DNA of 64,000 nt from positions 620,001 through 684,000 of the forward strand of contig NZ_JAJKLK010000003.1 of NCBI RefSeq assembly GCF_020982545.1. The letters are read 5' to 3'. Positions 26,294 to 34,460 of the stretch are shown piece by piece. The notes under the pieces were generated by a model. It made no database searches. It was not told where the DNA came from and saw only the letters and a program-made list of their open reading frames with translations. The stretch comes from Streptomyces sp. MNU76 (GTDB lineage Bacteria; Actinomycetota; Actinomycetes; Streptomycetales; Streptomycetaceae). Positions within the stretch are counted from its first letter, which is position 1; each line of letters opens with the position of its first letter. The position numbers and the translations under genes are program-made.

Positions 26294-27142
26294 TCAGCCG
26301 GCGAGGGTCTGCAACTGCCCCGGGTGCGAGCCCTGCGTGGAGTGCCGGTCGCCGAAGGAGTGGTCGTGGACCTGGTGCAGGCGCTGCGCGATCTCCCGCG
26401 TCATCGCGCCCGGATCGGCGGACTGGAAGATGTTGCGGCCCATCGCGAAGCCGCTGACGCCACCGCGCAGGGCCTCGTCGACATAGGCGAGCACGTCGGG
26501 CACGGTGGTCTTGCGCGGTCCGCCCGCCACGATGACCGGAATGGCGGCGTCCTTGACCACGTCCGCCATCTCGTCCGGTGAGCCCACGTACGGCGTCTTG
26601 ACGATGTCGGCGCCGAGTTCGGCGGCCACGGTGATGGCGTGCGACACGAGGGCCGGGTCCCGTGGATCGGTGACCTTCGGCCCCCTCGGGTAGATCATCG
26701 CCAGCAGCGGCACGTTCCACCGGTCGCAGAGGTCCGACACCCGGCCGAGGTCCGCGATCTGCTGCTGCTCCTCGGCCGAACCGAGGTTGACGTGGACGCT
26801 GACCCCGTCGGCGCCGTACCTCAGGGCCTCGTCGACGCCGCTCACGAGGTACTTGGCGTCCGGGTCCTGCGCGTGGATCGTGCTCGCGCTCAGATGGACG
26901 ATCAGCGAGGTCCGCGAGAACCGGGCCGGGTGCACATGACGCAGTCCGCCCTTGTGCAGGACCACCGCGTCGGCGCCGTTGTCGGTGATCTGGCCGACCA
27001 GGGTGTCGAGTCCGCCGTCCCGCGTGATGATCGGCCCGTCGCTGATGGGGTGGTCCAGCGGCACGACGAGCAGTCGGTCGCCGTCGCCGCCGTACAGGCG
27101 CCTCAGCCGGAGTCTGCGGCCGAAAGAAAGATTGGTGAACAT
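26294..27142 (-). CDS. Class I aldolase-like enzyme, GriI-like
   Basis: This 282-residue protein matches the 2-amino-3,7-dideoxy-heptulosonate synthase/GriI group of archaeal-type fructose-bisphosphate aldolases. It has VVPLDHPISDGP near the start, GADAVVLHKGG, IVKTPYVGSPDEM with the Schiff-base Lys, VIVAGGPRKTT, and GVSGFAMGRNIFQ (phosphate binding). GriI condenses aspartate semialdehyde with dihydroxyacetone phosphate. It is the first gene of the leftward operon; ATG 27142 has GGAGGGG about 7 bases upstream. Its promoter region is shared with the LAL regulator and carries the TTCACGTGATC motif. Confidence 0.92.
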   Translation of the reverse strand: MFTNLSFGRRLRLRRLYGGDGDRLLVVPLDHPISDGPIITRDGGLDTLVGQITDNGADAVVLHKGGLRHVHPARFSRTSLIVHLSASTIHAQDPDAKYLVSGVDEALRYGADGVSVHVNLGSAEEQQQIADLGRVSDLCDRWNVPLLAMIYPRGPKVTDPRDPALVSHAITVAAELGADIVKTPYVGSPDEMADVVKDAAIPVIVAGGPRKTTVPDVLAYVDEALRGGVSGFAMGRNIFQSADPGAMTREIAQRLHQVHDHSFGDRHSTQGSHPGQLQTLAG

Positions 27143-27589
27143 CACACATCCCCTCCCTGCGGATGTCGAGCAGGGAACCCCCGTAGTTCCTGGGTCCGCG
27201 TCACTCGGGTTTGCCGTGTTCCTTATGACGAGAATCCTTCGCCGACCGGCGGTGGCGTGACATCGCTCGTTCACGTGATCCCGCCCCCGCGTGTCACGCG
27301 ACATTCGGGCCGGACGGCTCACCCGGTGCGAGTGTCCCGAGATGACCGGTGTGTGCGTGACCCGTACGGCCGTGCGGAGGGACCAGGAGCACTACATGCA
27401 CTACGCATATATGTGCCACCGGGGGTCGAGAATTTCAGCCATGATCGAGCCGGGATCCACGAGAAATCCCAGCTCGCGGAACGTTCGGCAGCGGTTACGG
27501 TGGGCATCGAAAGCATGTGCCGACGACGAGCCGGGCCGGGAGAACAGGGCCCGTCGTCGGTCGATCACCACGGGGGAACGAGACAGAGC
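27143..27589. promoter_or_regulatory. Divergent promoter region of the cluster, with TTCACGTGATC
   Basis: This 447-base gap separates the leftward griI operon from the rightward LAL regulator and holds no convincing gene. It contains TTCACGTGATC at 27270-27280, flanked by further CGTGA/TCACG half-sites (GCGTGACA near 27256 and TGTCACGCGAC near 27293). An AT-richer patch at about 27405-27440 (CTACGCATATATGTG) may hold the regulator promoter. It is the likely control hub of the cluster. Confidence 0.55.
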
Positions 27590-30412
27590 ATGGTTGTGAA
27601 GAACGCGGGCCCAGCCGTCGGTCGGGACACCGAACTGGGCTTATTGCGCGAAGCGTTGCGGGCCACGGCGTCGGGCAGCGGACGGTGCCTCGTGGTGGAG
27701 GGACCGCCCGGCATCGGCAAGAGCCGACTGCTGCAGGAAGCGGCCCGCGAGGCGGAGCGGCTGGGGATGACCTTCGCCCTGGGCCGCGCCACCGAGCTCG
27801 ACCGGGTGGCGCCGCTCGCGGTGTTGCTGTCCGCGCTGCGGGACAGCGTGCCTCCGGTCGTGGACCGGGCGGACATGTCGGCGCTCCGCGGCCTGGGCAG
27901 CCAGGAGGCCGACCGCTTCTGGCTGGTCAGCCGGCTCGGCGACCTCATCGAGGAGCACGCCCGCACCCGTCCGCTCGTCATAGCCCTGGACGACGCCCAG
28001 TCCATGGACGAACTCACGGCGTTCACCCTGCAGATCCTGGTGCCCAGGCTGCGCGCCTGTTCGGTGCAGTGGCTGCTGGCACGGCGCTCGCCGTCGGCCC
28101 AGGAGTCGAGATACGACGTGGTCGGTCGGCTCCTCCAGGACGGTGCGGAACATGTCGTCCTCGGACGACTCGACCCCGATGCCATCGTCCAGCTCTGTTC
28201 GCACGTGCTCGGCGCGGCGCCGAGCCCCGACCTGGCGGCTCTCGCCGCGCGCAGTGACGGCAACCCCTTCCTGCTCGAACAGTTGCTCAACGCGCTGGAG
28301 GACGACGACCGGCTGCTGCGTGTGGACGGCATGGTGGAGGTCGTCGGGAACGACGCCCTGCCCGACGACTTCCTGAGCGCGGTGGACTACCAGCTGCGCC
28401 ACCTGTCCGCCCCGACACGCCGGCTCCTGGAAGCGGGTTCGGTGTTCGGGCGCCCGTTCCTGCCGAGCGAAGCGGCCGGTCTGCTCGGCGAGCGCGGCTT
28501 CGCCCTGCTGCCCCGGGTGGAGGAGGCGGTGGAGGCGCACGTCCTGGTCGACGACGGCACGGCACTCGCCTTCCGGCACGACCTCATCCGGGAGGCGGTC
28601 TACGACTCCCTCACCGGATCCGTCCGGCGGATCCTGCACCAGGAGGCCGCCACGGTCCTGGAGGCCGCGGGCAGCCCCCGCGCCGAGACCGCGCTGCACC
28701 TGATCCGCGGCGCCAGCCGCGACAACCCGCACACCATCGACGTGCTCTGCGCGGCAGCGGACGAGGTGGCCCCCACCTCCCCCAGCACGGCCGCCGACCT
28801 GGTTCTGGAGGCGCTCGGCCTGCTGTCCGCCGACGACCCCGAGGCGCCCGGCCTCATCGCGCGGGCGGTGAGTCTGCTGGCTTCGTCCGGCCGCATCACC
28901 GAGGCCCGTGACCTGGGTGCCGAGGCGCTGCACCGCAACATCAGCCGGGCACAGGAGGCCTCGGTGTACGTCGGGCTGGCCGAGGCGCTGAAGCATGCCG
29001 GCCAGGACGCGATGGCGGTCGAGTACACCCGCCGGGCCCTGACCCGGCCGGGCGTCCCGGACGCGGTCCGGGGGCAACTCCTCGCGGTCCAGTCGCACGC
29101 CCTGCTCAACGGCGACGACGTGAGAGGCGCGGAGGCCTCCGCGATCGAGGCGATGGCGGTCGGCGAGCCGGACACGGTGGTGTACGCGGGCGCGGCTCTC
29201 AGTGTCGCCGCGCGCATCCTGGGCCGGGTCGACGAGGCCATCTCGCTCGCCTCGGACGCCGTGCAGCTCGCCGACGACACAGGCGGCGACGCGCGGCACC
29301 GGCATCCCCGGCTGTGGCTGGGCCGGGCACTGGTCGCCGCCGACCGCTTCGGCGAGGCCGACGCCGTCCTGGAACTCGGGGAGAACGACACCCGAGCGCT
29401 GGGCTCCGCCTGGTCACTTCCCCTGTGGCACTACGGCCGAGCCGAACTTCGGCTCATGGCGGGCCAGTTGAGCGATGCCCAGGCCGAGGCCCTGGCCGGG
29501 AAGGCGGTGGCCGAACAGCTCAGTGCGCTGGCCATCGTTCCGTCCCTCCTCACCATTCTCGGGCAGGTGGCGATACACCGGGACGAACTGGTGCGGGCCC
29601 GCAAGCTGTTCACGGAGGCGCACCGTATGGCCGAGTCCGGTTACGGGGTCGTGCCGGAGGACATCGCCTGGCTGCAGGCCCAGTTGGCGTACGCCGAGGG
29701 GAACCCCCAAGCCGCGGTGACGGCTCTGTCGGGGGTGTACGAAAGACTCGACGAGCGCCCGCTGCTGCTGACCCAGGTCGCGTGGGCGGCGCCCGCCCTG
29801 GTGCGCTTCGCGCTCGACGCGGGGGCGTCCGAGGAGGCCCGGGCCGCGGCGGTCGCAGCCCGCAAACTCGCCGACGACACCCCGAAGACCCTCTCGCTGG
29901 CTGCCGCCGCCCACCACGCCGAAGGTCTCCTCGCCGACGATGTGGCGATGCTGCACGCGGCGGTGGACGCCTACCGTGCCGGCCCGCGCCATCTGGCGCG
30001 GGCCATCGCCCTGGAGGACGCCGCGCACGCCGAGACCCGGGCGGGGCGCCGGGGCCGCGCGGTGGCCCTGCTGGAGGAGGCCCTCGGCCGGTTCACCGAC
30101 TGCGGTGCGACCCGGTCCATGGCACGGGTCCAGCGGGCACTGCGCGGCCTGGGCGTACGCCGCAAGAAGTGGCAGTCGGCGCAGCGGGCGCAGACGGGCT
30201 GGGACAGCCTCACCGGCGCCGAACTGCGTGTGGTGCGCCTGGTCGCCGAAGGGCTGACCAACCGGGCCGCCGCCGAGCGGCTGTTCCTGTCGCCGCACAC
30301 GGTCGACACGCATCTGCGCCATGCCTTCGCCAAGCTGGGTGTCTCCAGCCGGGTGGAGCTGGCGCGGCAGGCGATGCTGCACGACGGAGGCGGTGAGGGG
30401 ACCACCGCCTGA
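27590..30412 (+). CDS. LAL-family LuxR regulator of the cluster, with TTA codon
   Basis: The 940-residue protein has Walker A VEGPPGIGKSRLL (about residues 36-48), Walker B PLVIALDDAQSMD, a TPR-like helical middle and a C-terminal LuxR domain (LTGAELRVVRLVAEGLTNRAA, HTVDTHLRHAFAKLGVSSR). Codon 18 (27641-27643) is TTA, the rare leucine codon read by the developmental bldA tRNA, so synthesis should be delayed to late growth. It is divergent from griI and is the only regulator inside the cluster, hence the likely pathway activator. ATG 27590 has only a weak GGGGGAACG site upstream; longer in-frame starts exist but run into the promoter region. Confidence 0.9.
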   Translation: MVVKNAGPAVGRDTELGLLREALRATASGSGRCLVVEGPPGIGKSRLLQEAAREAERLGMTFALGRATELDRVAPLAVLLSALRDSVPPVVDRADMSALRGLGSQEADRFWLVSRLGDLIEEHARTRPLVIALDDAQSMDELTAFTLQILVPRLRACSVQWLLARRSPSAQESRYDVVGRLLQDGAEHVVLGRLDPDAIVQLCSHVLGAAPSPDLAALAARSDGNPFLLEQLLNALEDDDRLLRVDGMVEVVGNDALPDDFLSAVDYQLRHLSAPTRRLLEAGSVFGRPFLPSEAAGLLGERGFALLPRVEEAVEAHVLVDDGTALAFRHDLIREAVYDSLTGSVRRILHQEAATVLEAAGSPRAETALHLIRGASRDNPHTIDVLCAAADEVAPTSPSTAADLVLEALGLLSADDPEAPGLIARAVSLLASSGRITEARDLGAEALHRNISRAQEASVYVGLAEALKHAGQDAMAVEYTRRALTRPGVPDAVRGQLLAVQSHALLNGDDVRGAEASAIEAMAVGEPDTVVYAGAALSVAARILGRVDEAISLASDAVQLADDTGGDARHRHPRLWLGRALVAADRFGEADAVLELGENDTRALGSAWSLPLWHYGRAELRLMAGQLSDAQAEALAGKAVAEQLSALAIVPSLLTILGQVAIHRDELVRARKLFTEAHRMAESGYGVVPEDIAWLQAQLAYAEGNPQAAVTALSGVYERLDERPLLLTQVAWAAPALVRFALDAGASEEARAAAVAARKLADDTPKTLSLAAAAHHAEGLLADDVAMLHAAVDAYRAGPRHLARAIALEDAAHAETRAGRRGRAVALLEEALGRFTDCGATRSMARVQRALRGLGVRRKKWQSAQRAQTGWDSLTGAELRVVRLVAEGLTNRAAAERLFLSPHTVDTHLRHAFAKLGVSSRVELARQAMLHDGGGEGTTA

Positions 30413-30416
30413 CGCG

Positions 30417-30451
30417 CCGGGGCGTGACCGTCCCCGGCGGTCACGCCCCGG
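30417..30451. terminator. Bidirectional terminator overlapping a stop codon
   Basis: Arms CCGGGGCGTGACCG (30417-30430) and CGGTCACGCCCCGG (30438-30451) form a perfect 14-bp stem with a 7-base loop. It follows the LAL stop by 4 bases and includes the stop codon of the convergent DUF1857 gene. Confidence 0.8.
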
Positions 30452-30917
30452 GCCCGACCTCGCTCCGCGAGCGAACGAGGGTGTCGACGATGGGCTGCAC
30501 GATCCCGCCGAAGTAGCGTGAGGTCGACTCCACGAAGGAGCCGTCCCTCTCGCCCTTGGCCTTCCCCTCCGCCGAGAGCAGCACCCTGATCGTGAGCGTG
30601 GTCGCCCCCTGCTCGTCCCGCCCGATCTCGTTGTGGATCTCGGCCAGGTACGGGTCGTCGATCTGGTGGAAGACCATGAGCCGGCGATCGTGGAACACGA
30701 CCCGCTCACGGGCCTTGGCCCGGCCCGCCACCGTGATCTCCCGCAGCAGTCCGTCCTCGTGGCGCTCCAGCACCTGGCACCCGGTGATGCCCGCGATGAA
30801 CGGAACGGGATTCTCCGCCTTGCGCAGGAGGCCCTGCCAGACCTCCTCGGGGTCCAGCCGCCGTCTTCCCCCCTCGTCCTCTCCGACGACCGGAAGGGTC
30901 CAGCTCAGCTCGGTCAT
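30441..30917 (-). CDS. AtaL/DUF1857-like SRPBCC protein, first copy
   Basis: The 158-residue protein has the START/SRPBCC pattern of the AtaL (DUF1857) family: EVWQGLLRKAENPVPFI, ITGCQVLERHEDGLLREI, RVVFHDRRLMVFHQID and TLTIRVLLSAEG. Members are found in fungal and bacterial secondary metabolism, but their chemistry is mostly unknown; the fold binds hydrophobic ligands and can cyclise or isomerise them. AGGAGG lies 9 bases before ATG 30917. A paralogue sits at 33703-34185. It is divergent from the exported FAD oxidase, which may act on the same intermediate. Confidence 0.8.
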   Translation of the reverse strand: MTELSWTLPVVGEDEGGRRRLDPEEVWQGLLRKAENPVPFIAGITGCQVLERHEDGLLREITVAGRAKARERVVFHDRRLMVFHQIDDPYLAEIHNEIGRDEQGATTLTIRVLLSAEGKAKGERDGSFVESTSRYFGGIVQPIVDTLVRSRSEVGPGA

Positions 30918-31217
30918 GGGTGCTCGCCTCCTGTGGTCCGGCAACTGGCGGACGCCGTACGCCGACTGCCACGGCCGCCCCGCCGACGAGCAGCCTCCCC
31001 CCGCGCGCCGCCCGAGAGCATCCCCGGTTCTCGTGAGCTTTTCCCGGCGTCGGGCCGCCGGTACTCCTGCCGGAGCGTCCGAGGATCACGTGAAGACGCG
31101 ATGTGGCGGACGAGGCGTGGTTGACAGGCTGGTGATCCCGCCGCGGGGGCCGGTCGCAGCACGGGTCTCGAGCCGTCCATGGGCAGGCGGGACCGATATT
31201 CGATGGGGGAGCAGTAC
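30918..31217. promoter_or_regulatory. Divergent promoter with GATCACGTGAA
   Basis: The 300-base gap between the DUF1857 gene and the exported oxidase holds GATCACGTGAA at 31084-31094, the exact reverse complement of the motif at 27270. TTGACA at 31121-31126 could be a -35 element for the rightward oxidase. No gene is seen. Confidence 0.55.
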
Positions 31218-32825
31218 ATGAGTGGGATATCGCGTCGAAGATTCCTGGTGACCTCCGCGGCGGCGGGGACCGTCGTCGGCGGTGCCCCGACGGCCCTAGC
31301 GGCCACCGCGGAGGCGCGGGAGGCGGTCGCCTACGGTCCTTTCACCGTCACACCGGCGGACCAGCAGTACGGGGACCTGGTCCGCGGGTTCAACCAGCGG
31401 TGGGTCGGCAAGCCCGACTCCGTCCGCATCGTGAGTTCGGCCGGCCAGGTGCTGAGCGCCGTCCAGGAGGCCGTGGGCGCGGGCAAGCGGATCGCCGTGC
31501 GCAGCGGCGGGCACTGCTACGAACCCTGGGTCAGCGACGGCATCAAGGTCGTCATCGACATGTCGCAGATGAACCAGGTGTACTTCGACTCCTCCCGCCA
31601 GGCGTTCGCGGTGGAGGCGGGCGCCACGATGGTGCAGATGTACAAAGCCCTGTACAAGGGATGGGGGATCGTCCTGCCCGGCGGTACCTGCCCCTCGGTC
31701 GGGGCGGGCGGCCACGTGGCAGGCGGCGGCTACGGGGCGCTCTCCCGGCGGCACGGGCTCATCGTCGACCACCTGTACGGGGTCGAGGTGGTCGTGGTGG
31801 ACTCCGGCGGCAAGGCCCGGCTGGTCACGGCCACCAGGGACGCCTCGGACCCCCATCGGGACCTGTGGTGGGCGCACACCGGTGGCGGCGGCGGCAACTT
31901 CGGTGTGGTGACCCGCTATCTGTTCCGGTCCCCGAACGCCACGGGCTCCGCGCCCGAGAACCTGCTGCCCAAGCCTCCGGCCTCGCTGCTGGTCAGCTCC
32001 GTCTCCTGGTCCTGGGCCGACCTGACCGAGCAGTCGTTCGGCCGGATCCTGAAGAACTATGGGACCTGGTGCGAGCGGAACAGCTCCGCGTCCTCTCCCT
32101 ACGCCGGGCTGTTCAGCCAGCTGAAGCCCGCGCCCAAGGCCGCCGGATCCTTCTCCCTGACCACGGAGATCGACGCGACTGTCTCCGGCGCGGACCGACT
32201 GCTCGACGACTTCCTCGCGGCCGTGAACCAGGGCACGGGTGTCTCCTTCCAGGTCGACGAACGCCGCACCCTGCCATGGCTGCACGGCGTCGAGTGGCCC
32301 GGCTTCACCGGCGGCGGCGACCCCACCAACCGCTTCAAGGGCAAGTCCGCCTACATGCGCAAGACCTTCACGGACGCCCATGTCGCGGCGTTCCACAGGC
32401 ATCTGACGCGCTCCGACTACCCGTACCCCGGTGCCCTGGTGCTGATCAGTTCGTACGGCGGCAGGGTCAACTCCGTCTCCCCGACCGCGACCGCGGTGTC
32501 CCAGCGCGACTCCGTCATGAAGTTGATGTACGTGAACTTCTGGCGGGACGCGGCGCAGGACTCCTGGCACGAGGCCTGGATCCGCGAGTTCTACCGGGAC
32601 GTGTACGGCGGCACCGGCGGTGTGCCCGTGTCGAACACCGTCACCGACGGCTGCTTCGTCAACTACGCCGACGGAGACCTCTCCGACCCGGCGTGGAACA
32701 AGTCGGGCGTGCCCTGGCACGACCTGTACTACGGCGTCAACTTCCCACGGCTGCAGCAGGCCAAGGCCAAGTGGGACCCCAAGAACGTCTTCCGGCACGC
32801 CCAGTCCGTACCACTACCGGGCTGA
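31218..32825 (+). CDS. Tat-exported FAD-linked oxidase, berberine-bridge type
   Basis: The 535-residue protein starts MSGISRRRFLVTSAAAG, a twin-arginine signal followed by a cleavage region near ALAA. The FAD domain has VRSGGHCYEPW with His99 and PGGTCPSVGAGGH with Cys158; together they predict bicovalent attachment of FAD, as in AknOx and glucooligosaccharide oxidase. The C-terminal berberine-bridge segment (CFVNYADGDL...YYGVNFPRLQQAKAKWDPKNVF) is intact. Such oxidases use O2 to oxidise alcohols, phenols or ring C-H bonds. Export after folding suggests the last oxidation, perhaps oxidative coupling, happens outside the membrane. GGGGGAG precedes ATG 31218. Confidence 0.92.
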   Translation: MSGISRRRFLVTSAAAGTVVGGAPTALAATAEAREAVAYGPFTVTPADQQYGDLVRGFNQRWVGKPDSVRIVSSAGQVLSAVQEAVGAGKRIAVRSGGHCYEPWVSDGIKVVIDMSQMNQVYFDSSRQAFAVEAGATMVQMYKALYKGWGIVLPGGTCPSVGAGGHVAGGGYGALSRRHGLIVDHLYGVEVVVVDSGGKARLVTATRDASDPHRDLWWAHTGGGGGNFGVVTRYLFRSPNATGSAPENLLPKPPASLLVSSVSWSWADLTEQSFGRILKNYGTWCERNSSASSPYAGLFSQLKPAPKAAGSFSLTTEIDATVSGADRLLDDFLAAVNQGTGVSFQVDERRTLPWLHGVEWPGFTGGGDPTNRFKGKSAYMRKTFTDAHVAAFHRHLTRSDYPYPGALVLISSYGGRVNSVSPTATAVSQRDSVMKLMYVNFWRDAAQDSWHEAWIREFYRDVYGGTGGVPVSNTVTDGCFVNYADGDLSDPAWNKSGVPWHDLYYGVNFPRLQQAKAKWDPKNVFRHAQSVPLPG

Positions 32826-32886
32826 ACCGGGCGCACGGAAGCGCTGTCACCACCTGTCATCCGCTCTGACCAAGGAGTCAACAGAG

Positions 32887-33621
32887 ATGAGTCTCAACGG
32901 CAAGGTCGCCATCGTCACCGGCGCGTCGCGGGGCATCGGCCGTGCGACGGCCGAGCGCCTCGGCCGCGAGGGTGCCGCCGTCGTCGTCAACTACCAGAGC
33001 AACGCCGACGCGGCGCAGGAGACGGTGAAGGCCATCACCGGTGCCGGCGGCAAGGCCGTCGCCGTCCAGGCCGATGTGTCGGTCTCCGCCGACGTGGCCG
33101 CTCTGTACGACACCGCGGTCAAGGAGTTCGGTGGCGTCGACATCGTCGTCAACAACGCCGCGACCGTGGCCGCCGCACCGGTGGAGTACATCAGCGAGGA
33201 GGACTTCGACCGGCTGGTCGCGACCAACCTCAAGAGCGTCTTCCTCTCCCACCAGCAGGCCACCAAGCACCTGAGGGACGGCGGCCGGGTCATCAACCTC
33301 TCCGCCGGACTGCCGTCGGGCGCCATCGCCTTCCTCGGCGCCTACGGTGCCACCAAGGTGGGTGTCGAGGTCCTCACCCGGTCCCTCGCCCACGCGCTGG
33401 GCGAGCGCGGCATCACCGTCAACGCCGTGGCCCCGGGCCCGACCGACACCGACATGCTCGCTCCCGAGGCGCGGGCCAACCTCGACACCCTGATCGCCCA
33501 GACCCCGCTGCGCAAGCTCGGGCAGCCGGGCGACATCGCCGACGTCGTGGCGTTCCTCGCCGGTGAGGACGGGCGCTGGCTCACCGGCCAGACCATCCAC
33601 GCCAACGGTGGTTTCGCGTAA
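32887..33621 (+). CDS. Short-chain dehydrogenase/reductase
   Basis: The 244-residue protein is a classical [11 protein letters not shown] for NAD(P) binding, VNNAA, catalytic Ser in INLSAG, and YGATK with catalytic Tyr and Lys (the common YxxxK). NYQSNADAA after the second strand suggests NADPH preference. It follows the exported oxidase by 61 bases with AAGGAG 10 bases before the ATG, so the two are probably co-transcribed. It could reduce a carbonyl or aromatise a ring in the pathway; the sequence does not fix the substrate. A second, different SDR (38993) serves the 3-hydroxyanthranilate branch. Confidence 0.88.
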   Translation: MSLNGKVAIVTGASRGIGRATAERLGREGAAVVVNYQSNADAAQETVKAITGAGGKAVAVQADVSVSADVAALYDTAVKEFGGVDIVVNNAATVAAAPVEYISEEDFDRLVATNLKSVFLSHQQATKHLRDGGRVINLSAGLPSGAIAFLGAYGATKVGVEVLTRSLAHALGERGITVNAVAPGPTDTDMLAPEARANLDTLIAQTPLRKLGQPGDIADVVAFLAGEDGRWLTGQTIHANGGFA

Positions 33622-33639
33622 CCACCGCACCGACCGCGC

Positions 33640-33687
33640 GAATGCCGCGGTCCCGGGCCCTCTCACGGGTCCTGGACCGCGGCATTC
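33640..33687. terminator. Terminator hairpin between convergent genes
   Basis: GAATGCCGCGGTCC (33640-33653) pairs perfectly with GGACCGCGGCATTC (33674-33687) around a 20-base loop, which itself contains a smaller GGGCCC...GGGTCC pairing. It lies between the SDR and the convergent second DUF1857 gene. Confidence 0.78.
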
Positions 33688-33702
33688 CCGCATGTCCGCG
33701 GT

Positions 33703-34185
33703 TCAGGCCGCGGTCACCGTACGGGCCGCCGTGAGCCGTACGGTGTTCACCGTGGCGGCCGCCGTGTCGTAGAACAACAGGTCGTTCTCCGCGATGAAAC
33801 CTGCCTCCTGCCGGCTCCGCTCCAGGCCCGCCGCGGACAGCGTGGCGGTGAACGTGAAGGTGAGCAGGCCCTCCGCGTCGACGCCGATCTCGTTGGTGAT
33901 CTCGGTCAGCAGCGGGTTGTCCAGCTGGGTGAAGACGATGCGCCGCCCCCGCTCCAGAGTCACCCGCTCCCGCAGCAGTACCGAATGGTCGCCACGGAGC
34001 GCGATACGCCGCACGAAGCCGCCCTCGAACTCCTCCAGCACCTCCGCGAAGCTGATCGACGGCACGTACGAGACCGGGTTGGCCGCCTTGTGCACCAGGC
34101 TCTCCCAGAGCTGGTCGCGGTCGATCTCCGGGTGTTCGGGAAGGCTCGGGTCGTTGACGGGCAGCGTGTACTTGAAGATGATCAC
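33703..34185 (-). CDS. AtaL/DUF1857-like SRPBCC protein, second copy
   Basis: The 160-residue protein is a clear paralogue of the 30441 gene: LWESLVHKAANPVSYVPSI aligns with its EVWQGLLRKAENPVPFIAGI, and RRIVFTQLDNPLLTEITNEIG with MVFHQIDDPYLAEIHNEIG. The sequences have diverged strongly, so the copies probably have separate tasks. GTG 34185 has AAAGG 7 bases upstream. It is divergent from the MFS exporter. A role as cyclase, isomerase or ligand carrier is possible; none is established for this type. Confidence 0.8.
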   Translation of the reverse strand: MIIFKYTLPVNDPSLPEHPEIDRDQLWESLVHKAANPVSYVPSISFAEVLEEFEGGFVRRIALRGDHSVLLRERVTLERGRRIVFTQLDNPLLTEITNEIGVDAEGLLTFTFTATLSAAGLERSRQEAGFIAENDLLFYDTAAATVNTVRLTAARTVTAA

Positions 34186-34460
34186 GGGTCGGCCTTTCGC
34201 GCGTTCCGGCGGCAAACGTTCTTGCCCTTCGCCGCAGCATGGCGCCCGCGCTCGCGTCCGGACATCACAGTTTCACGCGATCTGCCGCGGCCGCCTCTCG
34301 ACCGCCCAAGTGCCCCGCGCGTCACGAAGGATGGCGTGATGACGTGATGCCCGGGGCACGGCGTCTGCCGACGATTGACCAGTGTGACCGCGCCACTGCT
34401 CACGTCGCAGCGAGCCGCAGCAGGCACCGACCCCGATGACACGACGAATGGGACACCTTC
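34186..34460. promoter_or_regulatory. Divergent promoter with TTCACGCGATC
   Basis: The gap between the second DUF1857 gene and the exporter operon holds TTCACGCGATC (34272-34282), 10 of 11 matching the cluster motif, and a dyad TCACG-AAGGATGG-CGTGA at 34322-34339. Both are good candidates for the pathway regulator. Confidence 0.5.
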
